From Limnochordia bacterium (lineage in GTDB: Bacteria; Bacillota; Limnochordia; Darwinibacteriales; DTU012): DNA of 37,212 nt. The translations under genes and the position numbers were made by a program. The notes beneath the pieces are model-generated. The model was not told where the DNA came from. It saw only the letters and a program-made list of their open reading frames with translations, and searched no databases. Positions 7,312 through 15,586 of this stretch are shown one piece after another. Numbering within the stretch: the stretch's first letter is position 1; the number at the start of each line of letters is the position of its first letter. Location: the NCBI GenBank assembly GCA_007116145.1, contig SKJB01000036.1, forward strand, positions 1 to 37,212. The letters run 5' to 3'.

Positions 7312-8883
7312 TTAGATCCAAAGAACTATGCAAATCCATATAAGAGCAAAACTTGCAAAAAACCACAAAAGATAGTCCTGAATGTTTCCCGTGTGAAACC
7401 CCCGCAACCGTATCACCACTTCTTCATAGATTAAAGCGATTTTCTTAGAAACAAAAGCTGTCTCTGGAGTTGTAAGTACTGCAATATGGTGAATGGCTGC
7501 AAATTTCCACTTAAACAGAGTAATACCAGTAAGCACAGCAATTCCTGATGCCAGCAGAGGTTTCAACTCCCAAACTGTAGGTTGCCAAAATAGAGCGGGC
7601 CCAATACCTAGTATTAGACATGCAAATGATAGCGCAATAAGTGTGATTTGCCAAGTTATGGGCAGATTTACATTCGTCTGCAGCGGCTCTTCTTGGCTAA
7701 GAAACGTATAATGAATAAATTTGCTAAACGAAATTGCCGTCCCGACAGTTGCCATAGTGAGAAGAGAGTAAGTTATTAAAGATAAATCTTGAGTAAGTAA
7801 AGTCTTACTAAAATAGCCGTTAAACGGTGGCATGCCTGCAATGGAAGCAGCTGCCACAATGGTAGAAACAAACAAAAGCGGTGAGCGACGACCAGCACCT
7901 CTTATTTCAAGCATGTTATCAGTTCCAAACTTTGTCAGCAATATCCCTGCAATCATAAAAAGCAGCCCTTTATAAATGATGTGATTAGCAATATGTAACA
8001 CAGCGCCTGTAACAGATGTTGTACTCAAACTACCAATTCCAGCGATCATATATCCTATTTGACTAATTATGTGGAAGGAAAGAAATCGTCGAATTGAATG
8101 TTGTTTAAATGCGTACAAAATCGCAACTACCGCAACGATCCCACCAAAAATTTCTAACTGTAGATTCGGCAGAAGTAACCACAGACTAAAAGCACCTACT
8201 TTAGTACCGTAAGCGCTCAATAATACAGCTAGCGTAGGATGTACTTTAGGATACGTCTCTAACATCCAGACGTGAAAAGGCAAGATGGCCATTTTAATAC
8301 ATACAGCTACAATAACAAATGGATAAGCAGCTGGCACAGCAGCTAACTGCAATGAATTGCTCACACTATAGGTGATTCCAACACTAATGAACAAGAGGAC
8401 AGCGCTGATCATTTGATAATAGAAGTACGTAGGGATCAAAGAATAATATCCTTGCTCTAATAATAACAGAACAACTGATACTGCAATTAGTTCCCAAAAT
8501 ATGAAGAAACTTAAGCTGTCATTGACAAACAACAACGACAAAGAAGCTGCTATATGCATCATAGAGAGGCAATAAAACCAGCGACTTTGCTGTTCGCCAA
8601 AAACATAAGTAAAGAACATGAGAGCGTAAAAGGAAAAAGCTAAGGATACAAGTTGTCGCAAGGGATGATAAACATATAACTCTAGATCGAAACCAACAAA
8701 TTCGAAAGAGAATTGTCCTTGTTGTGGTAAAAACCAATGAATAACAAAGATAAAAGCAGTACTAAGTAAGCAATATTGACGTAGATATCTCCTTGGGATT
8801 ACAAGCGTCCCGAGTGCGCAAATATACAAAATGATACCACCAGATAAAACCAAGTACCAACCCCCCTTAGACAAATTTATCAA
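7312..8883 (-). CDS. second antiporter-like proton-translocating subunit (MrpD/NuoN superfamily)
   Basis: 523 residues, about 14 membrane spans. It belongs to the proton-conducting antiporter-like superfamily shared by MrpA, MrpD and NADH dehydrogenase NuoL/M/N. Conserved charged residues of the half-channel are present: E131 in FFIFWELIAVSV, K197 in VCIKMAILPFHVW and K228 in YGTKVGAF. The PPFNGYFSK block near residue 360 is also typical. Its start overlaps the stop of the preceding mrpD by four bases (ATGA), so the two are translationally coupled. It is the last gene of the Mrp operon. In classical seven-gene Mrp operons the second antiporter-like subunit is the large MrpA; here this shorter protein may take its place. 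The call as an antiporter-like subunit is firm; its exact orthology is not. Confidence 0.8.
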   Translation of the reverse strand: MINLSKGGWYLVLSGGIILYICALGTLVIPRRYLRQYCLLSTAFIFVIHWFLPQQGQFSFEFVGFDLELYVYHPLRQLVSLAFSFYALMFFTYVFGEQQSRWFYCLSMMHIAASLSLLFVNDSLSFFIFWELIAVSVVLLLLEQGYYSLIPTYFYYQMISAVLLFISVGITYSVSNSLQLAAVPAAYPFVIVAVCIKMAILPFHVWMLETYPKVHPTLAVLLSAYGTKVGAFSLWLLLPNLQLEIFGGIVAVVAILYAFKQHSIRRFLSFHIISQIGYMIAGIGSLSTTSVTGAVLHIANHIIYKGLLFMIAGILLTKFGTDNMLEIRGAGRRSPLLFVSTIVAAASIAGMPPFNGYFSKTLLTQDLSLITYSLLTMATVGTAISFSKFIHYTFLSQEEPLQTNVNLPITWQITLIALSFACLILGIGPALFWQPTVWELKPLLASGIAVLTGITLFKWKFAAIHHIAVLTTPETAFVSKKIALIYEEVVIRLRGFHTGNIQDYLLWFFASFALIWICIVLWI

Positions 8884-10343
8884 TTCAAGTTAAAGATTGT
8901 ATCTATATAACTATCCGGATACATAAGATTACTAGCTGCTTCTTGAAGCACAGGGAAAACCCAGTTAGCTACGAAAAACAATACCACGCTAATAGCAACT
9001 ACTGTCTGAATAACACCCATCTGGCTTCGCTCAAGGACAAGCGCTTGTGTTTCGTCACTTGGAGTAAACATCAATTGCACTAAAGGAACATAATACAATA
9101 AGGCCATCAGACCAGCTATCACTATTACTGCAGCATGCAGGTAAAAGCCTGCCTCCATAGCACCCATCACTATAAGCCACTTGCTCAAGAACCCGTTTAA
9201 TGGAGGAACCCCCGCCATTCCTAAGGCCATGACTACAAAGCAAATGGCCAAGCTAGGCGATCTCCGAAAGAGTCCTTTTAACGATAGAATTTCATCATCT
9301 TCCGTAGCAACTGCAGCAAAATAGAATAAACCGGCTTTTAATAGACCATGATTCACCATATGAAACAATGCCCCTACAGTACCTAACAGATTAAAAACGC
9401 TCAACCCAATTAGTATATAACCGATATGAGCAATGCTAGAATAAGTCAACAGTCGCTTTAACTTCGATTGACCAAAAGCAAGCATATGACCAATAAGAAT
9501 GGAGACCAACCCTAGAGTAGCTAATACAACACCCAAATTCATACCAGAGAGTATAGACCACCCAAAAAGCAGGCTTAACACACGAAACAAAGCATAAATA
9601 GCAACTTTACTGCTAGCTCCAGATAACAAAGCCCCGACCGGCGCACGCGCAGCAGTGTAGGCATCCGCCTTCCAAGCATGAACTGGAAACAAGCCAACTT
9701 TAACGGAGAACCCACTCACATACATAGCAACAATAGTGATTTGCAGAAAATGGGGAGCTTGGCGCAGTGCTTCCGCTGCTCCCACTATATTTAAGCTTCC
9801 GCTTATAGCGTAAACAAGAGCGGTTGCCCACAAAATCAGCATGCTACCACCAAAACTCATTAATACATACTTAAAGGCTCCCTCTAGACCTTCTGCTTCT
9901 TTAGTATAGGCAACCAATGCATAAGACACTAAACTTGCCAATTCTAGGAAGACAAAGAGATTAAACAAATCTGCAGTCAGTACGATTCCATTCAAGCCCA
10001 TTATACATAAGAGAACTAACGATACGTATATATGTGGTTTTTCAATAGACTGTTTGCTAGAGAATAAGAGAGTCAAAAGTCCAATACATTGAATCAACCC
10101 AGCCATTAGTAAACTCAAGTGGTCGACAGCTATTACAATCCCCTTAAGATATCCCCATCCTCCCATCGGATAAGCGATAACATCACCTTGACCATGGGTG
10201 ATGCTAAGAAGAATGAGCGCTAGTATTCCCGTTATAATGCCAGAAATACCAAATTCATATGGACGGATTTTTCCAACACGAGTTTGTACCGCTACAGCAA
10301 ATAACAGAGGATAAATCAAAATAAAAACAAGCAGTTCACTCAC
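8880..10343 (-). CDS. mrpD: Na+/H+ antiporter subunit D
   Basis: 487 residues, about 14 membrane spans, the usual MrpD size. The essential acidic residue of the family is seen at E134 (FVFLELASLVSYAL). Lysines follow at K215 (GFSVKVGLFPVHAWKADAY) and K246 (GASSKVAIY). It should form the proton/cation translocating channel of the membrane-bound Mrp complex together with the following antiporter-like subunit. It overlaps mrpC (upstream) and the next subunit by four bases each, indicating tight coupling in a single transcript. Confidence 0.9.
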   Translation of the reverse strand: MSELLVFILIYPLLFAVAVQTRVGKIRPYEFGISGIITGILALILLSITHGQGDVIAYPMGGWGYLKGIVIAVDHLSLLMAGLIQCIGLLTLLFSSKQSIEKPHIYVSLVLLCIMGLNGIVLTADLFNLFVFLELASLVSYALVAYTKEAEGLEGAFKYVLMSFGGSMLILWATALVYAISGSLNIVGAAEALRQAPHFLQITIVAMYVSGFSVKVGLFPVHAWKADAYTAARAPVGALLSGASSKVAIYALFRVLSLLFGWSILSGMNLGVVLATLGLVSILIGHMLAFGQSKLKRLLTYSSIAHIGYILIGLSVFNLLGTVGALFHMVNHGLLKAGLFYFAAVATEDDEILSLKGLFRRSPSLAICFVVMALGMAGVPPLNGFLSKWLIVMGAMEAGFYLHAAVIVIAGLMALLYYVPLVQLMFTPSDETQALVLERSQMGVIQTVVAISVVLFFVANWVFPVLQEAASNLMYPDSYIDTIFNLN

Positions 10344-10678
10344 CCCCGCAGCCTCCTCAGTTCTCTTACATCAAGCGTACCATATGCACGATATACCAAA
10401 ACACTTAGTGCAAGCAGTAAGGCTGTCGTGCTAGCACCTATCACGATGGCCGTAAGCGATAGCGCTTGAGAAACCGGGTCGGTATATAGCCAAACACCCG
10501 ACTGAATAATCGGAAATGTTCCTCCGGTGCGATGCGATAAGCGCACCAAGAATAATAGTAACGCTGCCTCCATAACGTTCAGGCAAATGATTAGCTTAAT
10601 AAGATTCCGCTGGGTCATCAAACCATATGCTCCTAAAAAGAATAGTCCTGCTACAGTTAGGTAAATCACAAGATCCAT
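10340..10678 (-). CDS. mrpC: Na+/H+ antiporter subunit C (NuoK-like)
   Basis: 112 residues with three membrane spans, matching MrpC/MnhC and homologous to NuoK. Diagnostic stretches are GLMTQRNLIKLIICLNVMEA and DPVSQALSLTAIVIGASTTA. The start codon overlaps the preceding stop by one base (TAATG). Confidence 0.9.
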   Translation of the reverse strand: MDLVIYLTVAGLFFLGAYGLMTQRNLIKLIICLNVMEAALLLFLVRLSHRTGGTFPIIQSGVWLYTDPVSQALSLTAIVIGASTTALLLALSVLVYRAYGTLDVRELRRLRG

Positions 10679-11379
10679 TAACTATCCTCCTCTAGCAACC
10701 CTGAAAAGATCAGTGATAATCCCGCTCCCACCTTCATTCCACTCGCTACACTAAGCAGTGGAATCCAACCTCCACTCAACAAGGTTCCTGGTGTGCCTAG
10801 TGAGACACCGCTAGCCGCATTTGCTAAGAAAAAGCTGTTTACAGCCACTCCAACAAGCCCGATGCCTAAAAACGTGCCTAAACCTAAGACTTCTATCTTG
10901 TTGTTAGCCTGATGGCTAAGTATGGTGTAATGTTTATTAGTGGTGCTATAGGTGATAGTAGCCACAATCGCACCGGATGCGAGCATTGCTCCACCCGTGA
11001 AACCCCCACCAGGAGATATATGACCAAACAATATGATGTAAAAACCGAAAAGCAAGATGAAAGGCAACGTAAGATCAACCCCATATTGCACGAGTGGACT
11101 AAGCTGAGTATGTAACATTTTACTAGGCATGTTAGTTGCCAAAAGTGAAACCACAAGAGAAGCTGCAAAGATCACTACTGTTTCACCAAGTGTATCTAAA
11201 CCGCGATAATCATAAAGCACAGCCGCTACTAAATTGATCACTCCAGTCTCCTGCGGAACCAAAAGTGCCTCACCACCAAGAAAACTACCAGAGCTTTCAG
11301 GAAGCTGGCACATAGCAAAAACTGTTATAAGAAATGAAATGGATAAAACTCCAACTAAAACATAGTGATGCTTAGACAT
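10678..11379 (-). CDS. MbhE-like domain fused to antiporter subunit B (MnhB)
   Basis: 233 residues, longer than a plain MnhB (~140). Residues ~1-95 hold an N-terminal membrane span and VINLVAAVLYDYRGLDTLGE, the signature of the small MbhE-type protein that corresponds to the C-terminal part of MrpA. From about residue 98 the sequence is MnhB: LVQYGVDLTLPFILLFGFYI, GHISPGGGFTGGAMLASGAI. Archaeal and Thermotoga-type operons usually encode these two as separate genes, so this is a fusion of neighbours. It sits between the DUF4040 gene and mrpC, exactly where the two separate genes would be. Confidence 0.8.
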   Translation of the reverse strand: MSKHHYVLVGVLSISFLITVFAMCQLPESSGSFLGGEALLVPQETGVINLVAAVLYDYRGLDTLGETVVIFAASLVVSLLATNMPSKMLHTQLSPLVQYGVDLTLPFILLFGFYIILFGHISPGGGFTGGAMLASGAIVATITYSTTNKHYTILSHQANNKIEVLGLGTFLGIGLVGVAVNSFFLANAASGVSLGTPGTLLSGGWIPLLSVASGMKVGAGLSLIFSGLLEEDS

Positions 11380-11384
11380 AGTCT

Positions 11385-11615
11385 TTACCCCTCTGTCTTG
11401 TTCAAGGCTACTACATATAAAGCAGTAACCAGCCCGGCTCCAATAACCGCTTCAACCATCGCAACATCCGGTGCTTGCATAATTACAAAAACCACTGCTA
11501 GCAGCGCACTAAAGACCGACATATATATAACGGCATTCAGTACTGTTTTAGCTATGATGGCAAAAAAAGCACAAACTACCAAAAATAGAAGAACAACAGC
11601 CAGAATTATATCCAC
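11385..11615 (-). CDS. DUF4040 (MbhD-like) antiporter subunit
   Basis: 76 residues, three membrane spans. AKTVLNAVIYMSVFSALLAV and APDVAMVEAVIGAGLVTALY match the DUF4040 domain, which in Bacillus-type systems is part of MrpA and in archaeal/Thermotoga Mrp and membrane hydrogenase operons is a free subunit (MbhD). Spacing is five bases to the next gene and one base from mrpG. Confidence 0.85.
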   Translation of the reverse strand: MDIILAVVLLFLVVCAFFAIIAKTVLNAVIYMSVFSALLAVVFVIMQAPDVAMVEAVIGAGLVTALYVVALNKTEG

Positions 11616-11616
11616 A

Positions 11617-11955
11617 CTAGTGTTCTCCCTTCTGGTGCTGCCTATCTACAGCGTAATCATCATTAACAAGATTCTGTCGAGATAATCCTTGCCCATATAC
11701 CGATTCCGCTAAAGCGTGGCTAGCGATTGGGTTTGTAAGGAGCAAAAAAAACGATGCCAATAGCAATTTAGAAATAGTCAGGTTATCGTCTGCCTGGAAC
11801 ATCAATCCGATCAGAATGGACAATGTCCCTCCTATTAAACATTTTGAAGAGGCATGTAGTAAAACATACACATCCTTAAAGCGAATCATAGTGACTGCTG
11901 TTGAGAAAAAAAACAGTGCACCATGTATGAAAAAAATGATACTTACGAATCTCAC
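11617..11955 (-). CDS. mrpG: Na+/H+ antiporter subunit G
   Basis: 112 residues with three membrane spans; FKDVYVLLHASSKCLIGGT is the family signature (usually LPDVYTRLHAATK...). The polar C-terminal tail is family-typical. It follows mrpF after 14 bases in the same operon. Confidence 0.88.
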   Translation of the reverse strand: MRFVSIIFFIHGALFFFSTAVTMIRFKDVYVLLHASSKCLIGGTLSILIGLMFQADDNLTISKLLLASFFLLLTNPIASHALAESVYGQGLSRQNLVNDDYAVDRQHQKGEH

Positions 11956-11969
11956 TCGCCTTCTCCTCC

Positions 11970-12281
11970 TTAATGAGGCATATCTGCTCCTCTAGCACGC
12001 CCAGTATTTTCCTGACAATCATAATCATCTTCACGATCTATATGCCGAGTTATCACTAATACATCGATAAACTGTAAAATAGCGTATACTAAAGCTATAT
12101 CTAAGAAGGCTTTTGCTTGGAGTTTAAATGATAACAATAATAATAAACTAAATAACATTAGACCTATCGAGTTTGCAGCTACAACCCGCTGGGCTACAGT
12201 TGGTCCACGCAGAGCTCTTACGAAGGTTAGAAAAGCTGTTAGTACGATAAACATAATAATATAGATCATAGGGATATCCAC
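11970..12281 (-). CDS. mrpF: Na+/H+ antiporter subunit F
   Basis: 103 residues, three membrane spans. RGPTVAQRVVAANSIG and FLDIALVYAILQFIDVLVI are diagnostic of MrpF/MnhF. The start lies 16 bases inside the end of mrpE. Subunits E, F and G form the peripheral part of the Mrp complex. Confidence 0.88.
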   Translation of the reverse strand: MDIPMIYIIMFIVLTAFLTFVRALRGPTVAQRVVAANSIGLMLFSLLLLLSFKLQAKAFLDIALVYAILQFIDVLVITRHIDREDDYDCQENTGRARGADMPH

Positions 12282-12763
12282 TCCAAAAACATCTCTAGAC
12301 GCCTAATAGTTCTAATCACATTGTCTTTACCACCTGTAACATGAATAAGACAATGAACATATAGTCGCTGCTTCTCTTCGTCTACACATAAGCTGACTGT
12401 ACCAGGTGTCAAAGTTACCATACTTGCCAGACTTAAAACTCCTACATGACCAAGTATATGATAATCATAGCCAATAATAGAAGATTCTATTGAAGGAGAA
12501 GGGTCAAACGAGAAAAAAGCTAAGCGGTAACTAGCTAAGAAAGCCTCGTAGAACATGTATCCTACAAGAATAGGCACCATAAAAACAAGACGAAATACTC
12601 GATAGGAATCTCGTCCTAAATACTCAACGGGCAATACGAGTGCGCAGAAGCAGGAAACAACAATCCCAACCCCTAAAACCCACGGGGTTACACGTCCACT
12701 TAGAACTATCCACACACTAATTAACAATCCTAGTACAATATAGCGGTTCTTTAGCCTTTCCAA
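12266..12763 (-). CDS. mrpE: Na+/H+ antiporter subunit E
   Basis: 165 residues, first gene of the eight-gene Mrp operon. N-terminal membrane spans, then SMVTLTPGTVSLCVDEE and RLYVHCL, the conserved MrpE block. The annotated start is TTG without a clear Shine-Dalgarno site, so the exact start is uncertain. A possible promoter lies in the 200-base gap shared with the divergent LUD gene, but no -35/-10 pair stands out. Confidence 0.85.
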   Translation of the reverse strand: MERLKNRYIVLGLLISVWIVLSGRVTPWVLGVGIVVSCFCALVLPVEYLGRDSYRVFRLVFMVPILVGYMFYEAFLASYRLAFFSFDPSPSIESSIIGYDYHILGHVGVLSLASMVTLTPGTVSLCVDEEKQRLYVHCLIHVTGGKDNVIRTIRRLEMFLEWISL

Positions 12764-12919
12764 GGAGATTCACCCACTTGCCTAATTATGCTACGTACAC
12801 TATAACATAAAAACAATGCCTCTTCCAGTCAGGATGTTAACAAGTGGAAACTCTCACCAAAATTGGTAAGCCTAGATCGGGATTTCGCCACGATGGAATG
12901 GTAGATGGAGGCTCGTTGT

Positions 12920-12947
12920 TTGAAATTATCTCGCTATATGGTAGAAT
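12920..12947 (+). promoter_or_regulatory. promoter of LUD-domain gene
   Basis: TTGAAA (12920-12925), 16-base spacer, TAGAAT (12942-12947). Transcription would start about 15 bases before the ATG, leaving just enough room for the GGAGG site. Confidence 0.5.
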
Positions 12948-12968
12948 GATACCAAGTGGAGGAAGAAC

Positions 12969-13682
12969 ATGATGGTGAAGCAGTGCTGGATATTACCGAG
13001 CGTAAGTCATCCTGAGGATCTAGCAATAGTGTCAGGGAAAGCCAAAGAACTTCAACTAATTGGGAGAGAAGCCAAAATGAATAGTAAGAAACTAATTAGA
13101 TCGCTAGAAAGCAATGGTTATAGCGTAACATATTTTGAAAGGAAGGCAAGTGCAGTTGACTATCTTAATAATGAGATTGATCAGAAGACTGTTGGGTTTG
13201 GTGATTCGGGAACATTAGTGGAAATGAAGCTTTTCGAAATTTTGGGTGAGCATAACAGTGTGGTAGATCCACAACACTGTGGGGAGAACGAATCGTTCCT
13301 TGAAGTTGCTAAGAAATGTCTTGCTACTGAAGTCTTTCTTACATCAGTCAATGCAGTATCAGAAACGGGAGAACTTGTTAATATAGACGGTACTGGAAAT
13401 AGGATAGCGGGTTCTCTGTTTGGACATAAGAAAGTTTACTTTGTTATAGGAGTGAACAAGCTTACCGCTACATTAGAAGATGCTATATGGCGAGCTAAAA
13501 ATATTGCAGCGCCATTGAATGCAAGGCGGCTAGGTATAAGGACACCCTGCGCTCATAAAGGTAACCGCTGTTACGATTGCTCAAGTCCAGAGCGAATATG
13601 TAATGGACTTATGATATATTATAAAAAAATGTCCAACATTGAAGTGGAAGTAATCTTGGTAGATGAAGCACTAGGTTTATAA
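12969..13682 (+). CDS. LUD-domain protein (lactate utilization protein LutC/YkgG-like)
   Basis: 237 residues spanning the LUD (DUF162) domain. Seen: an N-terminal helical region (AKELQLIGREAKMNSKKL), VGFGDSGTLVEMKLFEIL, LTSVNAVSETGELVNIDGTG and VYFVIGVNKLT. These are the conserved nucleotide-sugar-like and DG(T)GNR blocks of the family. A C-terminal cysteine group (CAHKGNRCYDCSSPERIC) could bind a metal or cluster. LutC-type proteins act with LutA/LutB in L-lactate oxidation, but neither partner is adjacent, and stand-alone LUD proteins of this kind are of unknown function. GGAGG sits seven bases before the ATG. It is divergent from the Mrp operon. Confidence 0.8.
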   Translation: MMVKQCWILPSVSHPEDLAIVSGKAKELQLIGREAKMNSKKLIRSLESNGYSVTYFERKASAVDYLNNEIDQKTVGFGDSGTLVEMKLFEILGEHNSVVDPQHCGENESFLEVAKKCLATEVFLTSVNAVSETGELVNIDGTGNRIAGSLFGHKKVYFVIGVNKLTATLEDAIWRAKNIAAPLNARRLGIRTPCAHKGNRCYDCSSPERICNGLMIYYKKMSNIEVEVILVDEALGL

Positions 13683-13714
13683 TGCTAGTAATACCCATTT
13701 GCAGAGTGACTAGT

Positions 13715-13812
13715 CTGCGAGTAACAGCTTCGCAGGAGATAAATGACCCCTATCGGTCCTAGAGAATGACAGACGATTCTCTAGCATATGTACCTCCTTG
13801 CTCTTAGACGCA
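13715..13812. repeat. three consecutive hairpins downstream of the LUD gene
   Basis: CTGCGA/TCGCAG (13715-13735), CTAGAGAAT/ATTCTCTAG (13759-13767 with 13776-13784) and CCTTGC/GCAAGG (about 13796-13815) are adjacent perfect stems. None is followed by a T-run, so they are not classical intrinsic terminators; they could stabilise the upstream mRNA or be remains of a mobile element. Confidence 0.4.
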
Positions 13813-13902
13813 AGGCCAGTCTAGTGTCCGTACTGATATGCCCGATGAGCAGACTCTACCGCTTTTGACAATAGTATGGACTTCTGAGTATAATAGTAGG
13901 TG

Positions 13903-14151
13903 TCAAGGAGAATTCTTTCTGACAAGATCTTCTAAGCTAGCTTCTCTATAAGCTCTACTGTAATTATGAATAGTTGCTTCTGAACGCCCAGTAATGCTAG
14001 AGATCTCATGCTTGGTTTTTCCTTGGAAAATCAAGAGGATAACCTGATAGCGTTCATGCATTCGTAGATCCTTATTCTCTTTCATAGCTTTTTGAAGCTC
14101 AATAATGGCTACTTGCTTCTCTTTGCTACTAAAATTCTTTGATTTCTTCAT
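13903..14151 (-). pseudogene. N-terminal HTH fragment of an IS630-like transposase
   Basis: 82 residues with a helix-turn-helix: ERYQVILLIFQGKTKHEISS and ITGRSEATIHNYSRAYRE, then SLEDLVRKNSP and stop. The pattern (R..VILL.QGK...EI....G.S..TI.....Y) is that of the N-terminal domain of IS630/Tc1-type transposases, which normally continue with a linker and a DDE domain. Neither follows here, so it is a truncated relic. A free-standing small DNA-binding protein is possible but less likely. Confidence 0.55.
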
Positions 14152-14517
14152 GGGAGTACCTCTAGCGAAATAGTAGTTGATTGTACTCTAACACACAGAA
14201 CTGAATTTGTTCAGCAAAATTATAAGATGAATGAGATATTAAATCTTCGGCAACTCTAATTTATTGACCAATAATATAATTTGCTGAAAATACCATTTAA
14301 AATTCTGCTTTTTAAAACATATAACTGTTTATCGCCGACTATATAGAACCAATTGGCACTCGGTACAATTTATGGCTTCGATGACTTTTCGAGTTTACTC
14401 CTAGCTATGGATTTAAATTTAGCAATATTGTAGAGGAGGGGCGAGAATTTTTTGAATGGCGTGTGAATTGTTAGATGACAAATAACACTGGTAAAAAAGA
14501 TAAATGGAGGAAAAATT
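14152..14517. other. intergenic region upstream of betaine transporter operon
   Basis: AT-rich, no gene. It contains a 14-base palindrome (TTATTGACCAATAA, 14261-14274) next to TATAAT, a possible operator or promoter region. It also has a 30-base segment (14376-14405) repeated almost exactly at 27495-27524, and the GGAGG ribosome-binding site of the binding protein gene. Confidence 0.5.
14376..14405. repeat. 30-bp dispersed repeat, copy 1
   Basis: This segment, starting CTTCGATGACTTTTCGAG, matches 27495-27524 at 29 of 30 positions in the same orientation. Both copies lie in intergenic DNA. Confidence 0.7.
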
Positions 14518-15519
14518 ATGAAAAAAACAGGAAAATGGACAGCAATTCTTATATTTGTTATAACGTTGGCTTTGGGCATCACAGCTACGGCTGCTGCAGA
14601 GACCATCGTTTTTGGTGACTTTAGCTGGGACAGCGTGCAGGTACACAATCGCATTGCTGGGTTTATTGTAGAGCACGGCTATGGTTATACAGTAGACTAC
14701 CAGTTTGGTGAAAGTATTCCGATTCTGTTGGGTCTACGGCGTGGAGATGTCGATGTAACAATGGAAGGGTGGGTGGATAACTGGATCGAGCCGATGTATC
14801 AAGCGCATCTAGCTGGAGACATCATTTCCTTAGGCTCTAATTTCCCAGATGCACCACAAGGTTGGTATATTCCCACCTATATGGTTGAAGGAGATGCAGA
14901 ACGAGGAATCGAGGCTTCCGCACCAACATTGAAATCGGTGCATGATCTACCTCGATATGCAGAGCTGTTCCCTGATCCGGAAGATCGTAACAAAGGACGA
15001 TTCTATAATGCCCCGACTGGTTGGGGAGCGCACGACATAAACAATGACAAAATAGAGGCTTACGGGCTTGACAAGTATTTTAACTCTTTTAACACGGGTT
15101 CTGATGCTGCGCTAGGCGCCGCTATGATGCGCTACTACCAGCGTGGTGAACCATTTGTTGCGTATAACTGGGAGCCTAATTGGGTAATCGGATTACTCGA
15201 TATGACGTTGCTAGAAGAACCCGAATACAACGAACAGCAATGGCGCGAGGACTATTCTACGGCGTATCCAGCAACACGTGTCGAAATTATCATCAATGCA
15301 GAGCTAGCAGCTAAGTCTCCACTGCTTACGAGCTTTTTGGCAAGCTATAACACGACAATCGAACAAACGAATGAGGTTCTAGCTTACATGCAAGTAGAGG
15401 GCGCATCAGCTGATGAAGCAGCTATGTGGTTTTTGGAAAACTATCGTGATGTATGGACGGAATGGGTTTTTGCACCAGAAGTAGCGGAAAGAGTTACAGA
15501 AGCTTTAACACAACAATAA
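14518..15519 (+). CDS. glycine betaine/proline-type ABC transporter substrate-binding protein
   Basis: 333 residues. A signal peptide (residues ~1-27, ending ATAAAE) lacks a lipobox Cys, so the protein is secreted or periplasmic rather than lipid-anchored, unlike OpuAC of Bacillus. The mature protein shows the OpuAC/ProX fold: TIVFGDFSWDSVQVHNRIAG, DVTMEGWVDNW, FYNAPTGWGAHDINNDK, PFVAYNWEPNW and a C-terminal helical region. Tryptophans at these places form the aromatic box that binds quaternary amines in this family, although the exact box cannot be fixed by eye. It is the first gene of a transporter operon; a stable hairpin separates it from the ATPase, a common arrangement for overproducing the binding protein. 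RBS GGAGG is upstream. The ligand is likely glycine betaine, proline betaine, choline or carnitine. Confidence 0.85.
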   Translation: MKKTGKWTAILIFVITLALGITATAAAETIVFGDFSWDSVQVHNRIAGFIVEHGYGYTVDYQFGESIPILLGLRRGDVDVTMEGWVDNWIEPMYQAHLAGDIISLGSNFPDAPQGWYIPTYMVEGDAERGIEASAPTLKSVHDLPRYAELFPDPEDRNKGRFYNAPTGWGAHDINNDKIEAYGLDKYFNSFNTGSDAALGAAMMRYYQRGEPFVAYNWEPNWVIGLLDMTLLEEPEYNEQQWREDYSTAYPATRVEIIINAELAAKSPLLTSFLASYNTTIEQTNEVLAYMQVEGASADEAAMWFLENYRDVWTEWVFAPEVAERVTEALTQQ

Positions 15520-15531
15520 CTTGAGTTAACT

Positions 15532-15561
15532 ACCCTGGGCGATAGTATATATCGCCCGGGT
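15532..15561 (+). promoter_or_regulatory. intercistronic hairpin after the binding-protein gene
   Basis: ACCC + GGGCGATA (15532-15544, one bulged T) pairs with TATCGCCC + GGGT (15550-15561) around a 5-nt loop. It lacks a T-run and lies inside an operon, so it probably protects or attenuates the transcript to set binding protein above ATPase and permease. It covers the GTG at 15560, arguing against that codon as the ATPase start. Confidence 0.55.
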
Positions 15562-15586
15562 GACTTGTCAGGAGATGATCCACAAC

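Noticed and set aside
7312-12763. Membrane-bound hydrogenase or complex I operon
   Set aside because: Only Mrp-type and antiporter-like subunits are present; no NuoB/C/D/H/I-like or NiFe hydrogenase genes follow.
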